Source of the DNA: CAYMLL01 sp964390645 | GTDB lineage: Bacteria; Planctomycetota; UBA8108 | Reading direction: 5' to 3' | Assembly (NCBI GenBank): GCA_964390645.1 | Contig: CAYMLL010000276.1 | Coordinates: forward strand, 1-10,494 | Length of the DNA: 10,494 nt | In this document: in pieces, positions 1 through 6,342 of the stretch | Numbering within the stretch: position 1 is the stretch's first letter | Layout: each line of letters opens with the position of its first letter | The notes under the pieces: model-generated | What the model was told of the DNA's origin: nothing | The model's database searches: none | Seen by the model: only the letters and a program-made list of their open reading frames with translations | Program-made: the position numbers and the translations under genes

Positions 1-605
1 ACGACCTTGACGGCCTCGTCGACCTGCTTCCAGATATCGAACCATGGCCGGCCCTTGGTCTTGTACGACATGTAGCCGCGTCTGTAGGCCTCCAGGCACT
101 CCGACGCCATGTCCTCGGCGGAGGTGTCGATGTTCCACCATGACAGCGGCGTGCGCTCGTGGACCTGGCGGCCGAGGAGGCGATGGATCGGCACGTCGGC
201 CGTGCGCGCGACCGCGTCGAAGAGCGCGATCTGCAGTCCGGCGCCGAGGGAGTCGTTCCACATCAGCTCGACTGCGTTGCCGCCGAGAGCGCGTTTCACG
301 TCCGTGTCTTCGGTCGCGCCCCAGGTGTAGTAGAGCAGCGTCTCGCCGAGCCCGACGGCGCCGGAGCGCAGGCGCACCTCGAAGATCTCCGCGTAACGCC
401 AGTGGGGAAGCTCTCTGTCCATCGCGCGTTTCGGCGCCTCACGGAAGGGGAGCCGCACCGTGACGCGGTCGATCGCCTCGATCGTGAAGTCGCGCAGCGG
501 GGTGCGACGGACGGAGCGCGGTCCGGAGCAGCCGAACGAGAACGGCAGCGCCGTCGTGACGAGGCCGGTCATGCCGACACGTAGAAAGTCCCTGCGAGTG
601 CTCAT
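1..605 (-). CDS. Enolase-superfamily enzyme (mandelate racemase/muconate lactonizing type), exported, 5' part only
   Basis: The frame opens with ATG at 605 and runs without a stop off the left edge, giving 201 residues of a protein family that is usually near 400. The N-terminus MSTRRDFLRVGMTGLV is a twin-arginine-type leader (RRDFLR at 4-9) with a hydrophobic stretch and a Cys at 26 after FSFG, an imperfect lipobox. Residues 40-165 match the capping domain of the family: a strand ending GLGETLLYY, then ALFDAVARTADVPIHRLLGR. K182-T-K184 fits the KxK motif whose Lys acts as a general base in this superfamily. The metal ligands would lie outside the window. Such enzymes racemise, dehydrate or cycloisomerise acid sugars and related carboxylates; the substrate cannot be told. 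A GGAAG sits seven bases before the ATG. It follows the sulfatase on the same strand after a 647-base gap. Confidence 0.86.
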   Translation of the reverse strand, partial: MSTRRDFLRVGMTGLVTTALPFSFGCSGPRSVRRTPLRDFTIEAIDRVTVRLPFREAPKRAMDRELPHWRYAEIFEVRLRSGAVGLGETLLYYTWGATEDTDVKRALGGNAVELMWNDSLGAGLQIALFDAVARTADVPIHRLLGRQVHERTPLSWWNIDTSAEDMASECLEAYRRGYMSYKTKGRPWFDIWKQVDEAVKV

Positions 606-791
606 GTGGGGTCTTCCGGTCTTGCGGATGACGCCGGATGGTGAAGGACGGGCCGATCGGAGACCAGCCGGTTTCGGTCCCGCCCCGGCAAACACCTGGG
701 CGGTCGAGACGGCGACCCGGAAGACCTCGGTGACCTTCGATCCGGACGATTCACGGTTCACCTGCCACGAACGATTCTCCACTTCGCCCGT

Positions 792-810
792 GCCCTCGTT
801 CGACGAGGGC
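792..810. repeat. Perfect inverted repeat, 8-bp stem with 3-base loop
   Basis: The sequence GCCCTCGTTCGACGAGGGC can fold into an eight-pair stem with a TCG loop. No T-run follows it on either strand, so it does not look like a standard intrinsic terminator. It lies about 190 bases before the enolase-superfamily start, inside the leader that would be made from the promoter-like site at 997-1025. It could be a leader hairpin, an RNA-stability element or a protein site. Confidence 0.5.
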
Positions 811-996
811 TCCGATTGCGGGCGGATAACGGTACGGGTCCATGCTCCTCGACCCCGGTCGCGCCTTGCCAGGCCGCCGTCTCCTCGCTCTCGCGTCGCT
901 GAGCTCGTGAACCGTCGGGGTGCACGACATCCTCTCGCTGATGCGGCTCACGATGACGTGCCGCGCTCGCGAGCTTCCGCGACCAGCAGCACGAGC

Positions 997-1025
997 ATTG
1001 TACCGGCGGTCGGCAGTCAGTTCAC
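997..1025 (-). promoter_or_regulatory. Candidate promoter upstream of the enolase-superfamily gene
   Basis: On the minus strand GTGAAC and TACAAT are 17 bases apart; TACAAT matches five of six bases of the sigma-70 -10 consensus. The -35 box is weaker (three of six). The site shares TGAACTGA and ACAAT, at the same distance, with the oxidoreductase promoter at 5928-5956. If real it would give a leader of roughly 385 bases before the gene at 605. No stronger promoter was seen closer to that gene. Confidence 0.4.
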
Positions 1026-1252
1026 CCGGTGTGGCCACCCTCGAGGCTCTTTCCGGACAGGTAGCCCGGTGGATCCGTCGGCATCTTCGAGCGGGCCGCG
1101 TGGTGAGTCCGGGCAACTCCGCGAAGCACGAAAAAACGGCGGCGTCCCGATTCCCGGGGCGCTTTCGGCCCGCGGAGGATCGGTGCGACGCTACTGACAT
1201 CGTCCGGAGGGGTGGACTTGCTGAGACGGTGGCAGACGGCGAGACCCTCGGG

Positions 1253-2764
1253 TCAGTCCCCGGATCTCGTCGGTGTATCGACGGCGGGGATGGGAAAGAC
1301 CTTCGAGGGAGTGTGAGCCTGCCGGAGAAGTCGCTCCATGCGGGCGAGGACCTCGGGGCGCTCCTTCGCGAGGTTCTTCCTCTCGCCGACGTCGTCGTCG
1401 AGGTTGTAGAGCCTTGTCTGCGGCGCGCCTCCCGGCGGTATGCGGTGCATGCCGGTTCGCACCGCCTTCCAGGGGCCTGCGCGCAGCGCCTGCTGACCAC
1501 CCAGCTCCCAGTAGAGGTAGGCGTGCCGCTTCTGGGAGCCCTTCGCCCGGAGCGTCGGAAGGAAGCTGATGCCATCGATTCCGGCGGTCGTCTCGGCACC
1601 GACGATCTCGAGCAGGGTCGGCAGCACGTCCTCGAATCCGCTGATGTGGTCGGTCGTCGATCCCGCGGCGATCTTCCCGGGCCAGCGTGCGATCATCGGC
1701 ACGCGGATGCCACCCTCGTGGACGCTGACCTTGAGTCCGCGAAAGGGGCCGGCGCTCGAGAAGAAGCTCGAGTCCGAGCCTCCGTTGAAGGTCGGTCCGT
1801 TGTCGCTCGAGAACATCACGATCGTGTTGTCGGAGAGCTCCAGCTCGTCAAGGAGATCGAGGATGGCGCCTACCTGACGGTCCAGATGACTGACCATCGC
1901 GGCGTAGGCAGCTCGTGGACGCGGATGGGGCAGGTAGGCCTTCGAGCCGAGGTAGGGCTTCTCGTCCCACTCGCGCGGATAGGCGTCGAGGTCCTTCCTC
2001 GGCACCTGGAGCGCCACGTGGGGAATCGGGCTCGGGTAGTAGAGGAAGAAGGGCGTGTCCCGGTTTTCACGAATGAAGCGCAGCGCCTCCTTCGACATCA
2101 GGTCCGGCGCGTAGTGCTTCCGGGCGTAGCGGTCGAAGTACTCCTTCTCGCTCGTCAAGGGCGCCTTGATCCTCTGGTGCGCGCGAAAGTAGTCGTTCCC
2201 GACGAGGACGTGTTTCTCTCCGTTGCGCCACAGGTGCGTCGGGTAGTAGTTGTGCGCCTTGCGTTGACACAGGTAGCCGTAGAAGAGGTCGAACCCCTGC
2301 CGGTTCGGATGGCCGCTCGTGCCGGGCCCGCCGAGTCCCCACTTGCCGATCGCGGCGGTTCGATAGCCGCGCTTCTTCAGGTAGCGGGCGAGCGTCGGGG
2401 TCCCCTCGGGAAGAGGGTGCTGGCCTTCGGGCTCGTTCGGTCCCCAGCCGCCGTTCTCCTTGTTGCCGCGCACGATCGCGTGGCCGGTGTGGAGGCCCGT
2501 CATGATGACGCATCGGGATGGCGCGCAGACGGGGCTGCCCGAATAGTGCTGCGTGAAGCGCATGCCCTCGCGAGCGATGCGATCGATGTTCGGCGTGCGG
2601 ATCTTCGTCTGGCCGTAGCAGCCGAGCTCCGCGTAGCCAAGATCGTCCGCGAGGACGTAGACGATGTTCGGAATCCGCTCTGCCGCCTGCATCGAGGGTG
2701 TCAGCAGGAGGAGGGCGGCGACGGCGATGCGGGTGACGTGGGTGTTTCGGTGGTGTTTTTTCAT
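1253..2764 (-). CDS. Secreted type I (formylglycine) sulfatase, arylsulfatase A-like
   Basis: This 503-residue protein hydrolyses sulfate esters, probably outside the cytoplasm. A signal peptide is visible (MKKHHRN, hydrophobic AVAALLLLTPS, cleavage near MQAA/ER at about 28). Sulfatase landmarks are in order: D40-D41 (metal), C80-A-P-S-R84 with Cys80 the residue to be oxidised to formylglycine, GKWGLGG with K141, PIPHV with H249, SSDNG with D321-N322, and FRGLK with K345. The C-terminal RLYNLDDDVGERKNLA segment is also typical, and length is normal. Cys80 needs a maturing enzyme that is not in this window. The frame is open upstream to 3643, but that part overlaps the transporter and is not real; ATG at 2764, beside the signal peptide and preceded by AAGGA, is the sensible start. 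It lies 86 bases after the transporter. The sulfated substrate is unknown. Confidence 0.95.
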   Translation of the reverse strand: MKKHHRNTHVTRIAVAALLLLTPSMQAAERIPNIVYVLADDLGYAELGCYGQTKIRTPNIDRIAREGMRFTQHYSGSPVCAPSRCVIMTGLHTGHAIVRGNKENGGWGPNEPEGQHPLPEGTPTLARYLKKRGYRTAAIGKWGLGGPGTSGHPNRQGFDLFYGYLCQRKAHNYYPTHLWRNGEKHVLVGNDYFRAHQRIKAPLTSEKEYFDRYARKHYAPDLMSKEALRFIRENRDTPFFLYYPSPIPHVALQVPRKDLDAYPREWDEKPYLGSKAYLPHPRPRAAYAAMVSHLDRQVGAILDLLDELELSDNTIVMFSSDNGPTFNGGSDSSFFSSAGPFRGLKVSVHEGGIRVPMIARWPGKIAAGSTTDHISGFEDVLPTLLEIVGAETTAGIDGISFLPTLRAKGSQKRHAYLYWELGGQQALRAGPWKAVRTGMHRIPPGGAPQTRLYNLDDDVGERKNLAKERPEVLARMERLLRQAHTPSKVFPIPAVDTPTRSGD

Positions 2765-2823
2765 GGTCCTTGACCTGAAGGCTCGAGCGGCAGTTCCTTG
2801 TCGTTTCTCGTGTGCGTTCACCT

Positions 2824-2845
2824 CTCGCGGAGCGCGCTCCGCGAG
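2824..2845. repeat. 22-base perfect palindrome between transporter and sulfatase
   Basis: Every base from 2824 to 2845 pairs with its mirror partner around the centre at 2834/2835 (half-site CTCGCGGAGCG). It starts six bases after the transporter stop codon on the minus strand. No T-run follows, so it is not a classic intrinsic terminator. It may act as a processing or stability hairpin that separates transporter and sulfatase message levels, or as an operator. Confidence 0.55.
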
Positions 2846-2850
2846 GACCT

Positions 2851-4395
2851 CTATCCCAGGCCCAGTGCCCACGCTCCGATCAGCCACATGTAGAGCGGAA
2901 CCCAGAAGACGCTGACGAGATTCAGCCAAAGTCCCGCCTTCGCCATCTCGCCGATGCGCACGCGCCCCGATCCGAAGACGATGGCGTTCGGTGGCGTGGC
3001 AACCGGTAACATGAACGCGCAGCTTGCGGCGATTCCCGCCGGGATGACGATCCAGCGCGGGTCGACGCCACGCGCCACCGCGAGGGCTCCGAGGATCGGC
3101 AGAAAGACGCTGACGGTCGCGAGGTTGCTCGACATCTCCGTCAGGAAGATCACCACGGTCGTCGCCAGGACGACGAGCACGGCGACCGGGATTCCCTCGG
3201 GAAGCTGATGGCCGATCCAGTCGGCGAGGCCGCTCTTCGAAACCGCGCTTGCCAGGCTCAGACCGCCGCCGAAGAGCAGCAGGACGCCCCACGGCAGCTT
3301 CTTGCCCGTCTCCCAGTCGAGCGCGAAGACGCCTCGCTTGCGATCGACCGGAATCACGAAGAGCAGCAGCGCTCCGAGGATCGCGATGCCGGAGTCGTGC
3401 ACGTGCCGCCAGGCAGGGAAAAACGACGTGAACAGCTCCCAGCGTCCCAGCGGGCCGCGCAGGATCCACAGCGCAGCGGTGAGCGTGAACACACAGAGCA
3501 CCGTTCGCTCGCCCCGGGACATCGATCCGAGCTTGCCGAGCTCGTCGCGGATCAGTACGCGTCCACCGGGGATGTCGCTGAGGCGGACGGGAAACAGGAG
3601 GCGCGTCAGGAGCAGCCAGGTGACGGCGAGAAGCACCGCACACATCGGGCCGATCGCTGCGAGCCAGCGACCGAACGAGAGCTCGACCTCGAACGCGTCC
3701 TTCAGGTAGCCCGCGAGAAAGACGTTCGGCGGCGTTCCGATCAGGGTGGCGACGCCGCCGATGCTGGCTGCGTAGGCGATCGCGATCAGGAGACAGGTGG
3801 CGAAGGGGGCGACGGCGCTTTCCTGGGCGGGAGCTTCGGCGCGCACGCGCTCGTCGACCAGGGCGATGACGCTGAGCGCGATCGGCAGCATCATCACGGT
3901 CGTCGCGGTGTTGCTAATCCACATGCTGAGTCCCGCTGTCGCGATCATGAAGCCGCCGATCAGACGCGTCGGTCGCGTGCCGACGGCCGATACGGTCATC
4001 AGCGCGATACGCCGGTGCAGTCCCCAGCGCTCGATCGCCCGCGCGATCAGGAAGCCGCCGAGGAAGAGGAAGATGTACTCGTGCCCGTAGGGCGCTGCCG
4101 CCTGGCGGATCGCCGATGGAAGACCGTCGCCGGTCGGAAAGACCCCGGCGACCGGCAGCAAGAGCACCGGGAGCAGGGCAGTCGCTGCGAGTGGAATCGC
4201 ATCGGTCATCCACCATACGGCCATCAGCACGCCGATGGCCGCCGTGGCGCGTGCGGGGGCCGTCAGCTGTGCCCCTGGCTCGGGCATCGCGAGGAAAACG
4301 ACGGCCGCCGCCACCGGACCCGCGACGATGCGCAGCATCGGCAGTCCCCGGTCTTCGTTCTCGGCAGCGTCGTCACTTGCGGGCGTCGCGGGCAC
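2851..4395 (-). CDS. DASS/SLC13-family sodium-coupled anion transporter
   Basis: This 514-residue inner-membrane protein has about ten or more hydrophobic segments. DASS (divalent anion:Na+ symporter) carriers take up dicarboxylates, tricarboxylates or sulfate with sodium. The two repeat halves are visible: WISNTATTVMMLPIA with S161-N162-T163 and IGTPPN (219-224) in the first; TEMSSNLATVSVFLPI with S423-N424-L425 and VATPPNAIVFGSG (465-477) in the second, the latter matching the sodium-symporter signature. The second SNT motif reads SNL. The start taken is GTG at 4395, giving an acidic N-terminal tail; ATG at 4338, preceded by GGGGA at six bases, is a good alternative that removes 19 residues. 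It sits between the oxidoreductase (132 bases) and the sulfatase (86 bases), probably in one operon. Sulfate released by the sulfatase, or an acid sugar product, are plausible but unproved substrates. Confidence 0.92.
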   Translation of the reverse strand: MPATPASDDAAENEDRGLPMLRIVAGPVAAAVVFLAMPEPGAQLTAPARATAAIGVLMAVWWMTDAIPLAATALLPVLLLPVAGVFPTGDGLPSAIRQAAAPYGHEYIFLFLGGFLIARAIERWGLHRRIALMTVSAVGTRPTRLIGGFMIATAGLSMWISNTATTVMMLPIALSVIALVDERVRAEAPAQESAVAPFATCLLIAIAYAASIGGVATLIGTPPNVFLAGYLKDAFEVELSFGRWLAAIGPMCAVLLAVTWLLLTRLLFPVRLSDIPGGRVLIRDELGKLGSMSRGERTVLCVFTLTAALWILRGPLGRWELFTSFFPAWRHVHDSGIAILGALLLFVIPVDRKRGVFALDWETGKKLPWGVLLLFGGGLSLASAVSKSGLADWIGHQLPEGIPVAVLVVLATTVVIFLTEMSSNLATVSVFLPILGALAVARGVDPRWIVIPAGIAASCAFMLPVATPPNAIVFGSGRVRIGEMAKAGLWLNLVSVFWVPLYMWLIGAWALGLG

Positions 4396-4432
4396 GGGGT
4401 CAGGCTGTCTCCGGCGTCGGTCCTGTCACCAT

Positions 4433-4465
4433 CCGGGCGGCCCGTTCCACGGCCGGGCAGCCCGG
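4433..4465 (-). terminator. GC-rich bulged hairpin between oxidoreductase and transporter
   Basis: On the minus strand CCGGG pairs with CCCGG and, inside it, CGGCC pairs with GGCCG around the loop GTGGAACG, leaving a five-base bulge. No T-run follows. It could partly stop or stabilise the message after the oxidoreductase. GC-rich DNA forms such pairings easily, so this is a weak call. Confidence 0.25.
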
Positions 4466-4527
4466 GTCGTCTCGGGCGCGTCACTCCGGTCGACTCGCTG
4501 CCCTTTCACGGTCCGCTTGTCGCCGCC

Positions 4528-5847
4528 TCAGACCTCCCAGCCCTTGCGGAACGTGCTGCGGATCATCGTCTGCGCCTTGTCGTTGCCCCTGGCCACGAGG
4601 CCCTTCGCGTCCCAGTCGAAGGAGCCCTGCGAACGGTAGGCGACGTTGGCGAGGAGCACGGCCTCCGCCATCGGTCCGGAGTAATCGAAGTTGCAGGTCG
4701 CGGCCTCGCCACCCTTGCAGGCGAGGACGAACTCGCGGTGGAATCCGGGGGAGTCCGGGATGCTCTTCGGCGGCGCCTTGAGGTCTGCGAACTTCGCCTC
4801 GGGGTAGAGACGGTGCTTGCCGAAGTCGCAGAGCAGCAGGCCTTCCGAGCCGACGAAGAGGACGCCGGAGCCGAAGTGGGGCAGCTTGTGTTCGCGGAGG
4901 ATCGGCGGGCCGTTCTTCGTGTGGTACCAGTGGAGCGCGACCGCAGGCCGCTTGCCCCTGCCGGAGACGTCTCGGGCCGGAAAGTCGAGGCGCGTCGTCA
5001 TCGACCGCGGCGTCGTCTGCGCGTGTACCGGCGGGCCCGAGCCCTCGACACGAGTCGGGTAGTCGAGGTCGAGCGCCCAGAACGGGATGTCGAGGATGTG
5101 GCAGCCCCAGTTTCCGGTCTCGCCGGTGCCGAAGTCCCACCAGAAACGCCAGCCGTAGGGGCAGTAGGTCTTGTGATAGGAGCGTTCGGCGGCGGGGCCG
5201 AGCCAGAGGTCCCACTTGAGCCCGGTGGGAACCGACGGCCTGTCCTTCGGGATCGAGGGCATGCCGCGGTCGCCGCCGACCCAGGCGTGACACTCTCGTA
5301 CCGTACCGATCGAGCCGGCGCGAATCATCTCGACGACGCGGTGGACGTTGCCGTGTGTGTGACGCTGCACGCCGAGCTGCGTCGCGAGCCCGTTCTTGCG
5401 CGCGAGGTCGGTCATCTGGCGCGCTTCCTGGACCGAGTGCGCCATCGGCTTCTCGCAGTAGAGGTGCTTGTCGAGCCGGAGCGCCGTCATCGACGGATGG
5501 AAGTGGGTGTGGTCCGGCGTCGATACCGCGACGGCATCGATGTCACCGTGCATCTCGTCGAACATCTTGCGGAAGTCGTAGAACTTCCTGGCGCCGGAGT
5601 ACCTCTTGTACGCGCCGCCCGCACGCGTGTCGTCGACATCGCACATCGCGACGATGGACACGTCCTTCATGCGACCCAGCCCGTTGAGGTTGGCCCCGCC
5701 CCGCCCTCCGACACCGATGACCGCTACCCGGAGCGTCTCGTTCGGAGAGCCGGCGAGGAGCTTTCCGTGCCCTCCCGCGACCCATACGGCGTATCCGCCG
5801 ACCGCAGTCGACCGCAGCATCTCCCGTCGGCTGATACAACGTGCCAT
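4528..5847 (-). CDS. Tat-exported Gfo/Idh/MocA-family oxidoreductase
   Basis: This 439-residue NAD(P)-dependent oxidoreductase belongs to the glucose-fructose oxidoreductase/inositol dehydrogenase/MocA family, which oxidises or reduces sugars and cyclitols. A twin-arginine leader is clear (SRREMLRST at 6-14, then a weakly hydrophobic stretch to about 33). The Rossmann fold begins at 40 with VAVIGVGGRGG; G45-x-G47-x-x-G50 binds the cofactor. AVSTPDHTH (107-115) and YCEKPMAH (130-137, with the conserved E132-K133-P134) follow. FGTGETGNWGCHILDIPFW (239-257), with H250 and D253, is typical of the large planctomycete secreted branch with its own C-terminal domain. Length is normal. ATG at 5847 is preceded by AGGGAAG about eight bases away. 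It is the first gene of a probable minus-strand operon, with a good promoter at 5928-5956. The substrate is unknown. Confidence 0.93.
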   Translation of the reverse strand: MARCISRREMLRSTAVGGYAVWVAGGHGKLLAGSPNETLRVAVIGVGGRGGANLNGLGRMKDVSIVAMCDVDDTRAGGAYKRYSGARKFYDFRKMFDEMHGDIDAVAVSTPDHTHFHPSMTALRLDKHLYCEKPMAHSVQEARQMTDLARKNGLATQLGVQRHTHGNVHRVVEMIRAGSIGTVRECHAWVGGDRGMPSIPKDRPSVPTGLKWDLWLGPAAERSYHKTYCPYGWRFWWDFGTGETGNWGCHILDIPFWALDLDYPTRVEGSGPPVHAQTTPRSMTTRLDFPARDVSGRGKRPAVALHWYHTKNGPPILREHKLPHFGSGVLFVGSEGLLLCDFGKHRLYPEAKFADLKAPPKSIPDSPGFHREFVLACKGGEAATCNFDYSGPMAEAVLLANVAYRSQGSFDWDAKGLVARGNDKAQTMIRSTFRKGWEV

Positions 5848-5927
5848 GACTTCGACTTCCCTTTCGTTCTCCGAGCGCTCTCGTGCTCCACACGGAGCCC
5901 GTCGAGCCGCCGGGTCGGACAGTGAAG

Positions 5928-5956
5928 ATTGTCGAAGAGGGGGAGCCTCAGTTCAA
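5928..5956 (-). promoter_or_regulatory. Candidate sigma-70-type promoter of the oxidoreductase-transporter-sulfatase operon
   Basis: On the minus strand TTGAAC (four of six) and GACAAT (four of six) stand 17 bases apart, with transcription predicted to start near 5921 and a leader of about 75 bases. The site carries TGAACTGA and ACAAT with the same spacing as the site at 997-1025. An imperfect dyad, AAGGAGCTTCCTT at 5955-5967, overlaps its upstream edge and could bind a regulator. Confidence 0.5.
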
Positions 5957-6267
5957 GGAGCTTCCTTTCTCGTCGTTGTCGCCGTGTGGCGGGTGGCCCG
6001 GGGGCGGGAAAGCGACAGGGTCGCAGGGGGCGTGCGGGTCTGCACGGTCTCGTACCGCCCCTTCCGAGCATGACAGGGTTCCGCGACCCGGGGACTCGCT
6101 CTCGAAGTTCCGGGGATTCTCGGCGGCGACCGGGTCCGGCATCCTGCGGTCCGGGTCGGCATCGCGTGCCGGTGCGACGTCGTGTCGAAGCCGGCGGTGG
6201 GCATCACGCCCTGCCGGGAGGCATCGGGGAGGTCCCGAATCGGCACTCGAGCAGCCCCGAGCGCTGT
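5957..6267. other. Middle of the divergent intergenic region, nothing firm seen
   Basis: This 311-base stretch lies between the two outward-facing promoters. Open frames cross it on both strands, but they encode low-complexity arginine-, glycine- and proline-rich sequence without recognisable domains. An imperfect direct repeat (CCGGGTCCGGCATC at 6130-6143 and CCGGGTCGGCATC at 6151-6163) is the only pattern noticed. Confidence 0.55.
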
Positions 6268-6295
6268 TTGCAAGTTGCGGCGATGCGATTACCAT
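6268..6295 (+). promoter_or_regulatory. Candidate promoter of the transglutaminase-like/hydrolase gene
   Basis: TTGCAA (6268-6273) and TACCAT (6290-6295) are 16 bases apart, each matching four of six consensus bases. A transcript from here would start near 6302 and carry a leader of about 40 bases to the ATG at 6343. Confidence 0.4.
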
Positions 6296-6328
6296 CGTGC
6301 TCGCGGCGACCTGGTTTTCACCAATCCC

Positions 6329-6340
6329 AAGGAGCTCCTT
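6329..6340 (+). promoter_or_regulatory. Ribosome binding site inside a 12-base palindrome
   Basis: AAGGAGCTCCTT is a perfect palindrome. Its first half is a strong Shine-Dalgarno sequence ending eight bases before the ATG at 6343, and this fixes the start within a much longer open frame. The palindrome could pair the AAGG of the binding site with CCTT in a short hairpin, or serve as a DNA dyad. Confidence 0.55.
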
Positions 6341-6342
6341 CG

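Larger units (their letters stand above)
606..1252. other. Long intergenic region without a convincing gene
   Basis: These 647 bases lie between the stop of the sulfatase and the start of the enolase-superfamily gene, both on the minus strand. Open frames exist on both strands, but their products are arginine- and proline-rich and look like no family I know. The region holds a promoter-like site (997-1025, minus), a perfect inverted repeat (792-810), and a run of six T on the minus strand (near 1130-1137) that is not preceded by a strong hairpin, so a terminator for the sulfatase is not clear. Confidence 0.6.

Noticed and set aside
751..931. Possible small minus-strand protein of about 59 residues in the long gap
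   Set aside because: The ATG has no properly spaced ribosome site and the product is Arg/Pro-rich with no recognisable feature.
920..2773. Open frame of 617 codons on the plus strand opposite the sulfatase
   Set aside because: It is the antisense image of the sulfatase and the adjoining gap, with no recognisable family or ribosome site.
2765..3643. N-terminal extension of the sulfatase frame to a total of 796 codons
   Set aside because: The added 293 codons overlap the transporter in another frame and precede a clear signal peptide and start at 2764.
3208..5925. Open frame of 905 codons on the plus strand
   Set aside because: It lies opposite the well-supported transporter and oxidoreductase, is rich in Arg, Glu and Asp-type low-complexity sequence, and shows no domain. 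It reflects the G/C-ending codons of the real genes.
6130..6163. Imperfect direct repeat in the divergent region
   Set aside because: Only two copies with a base missing in one, in GC-rich DNA; too weak to call an iteron or operator array.
5929..6342. N-terminal extension of the fusion protein frame from a TTG
   Set aside because: The extension is Arg/Gly/Pro-rich, and the strong ribosome site plus signal peptide fix the start at 6343.
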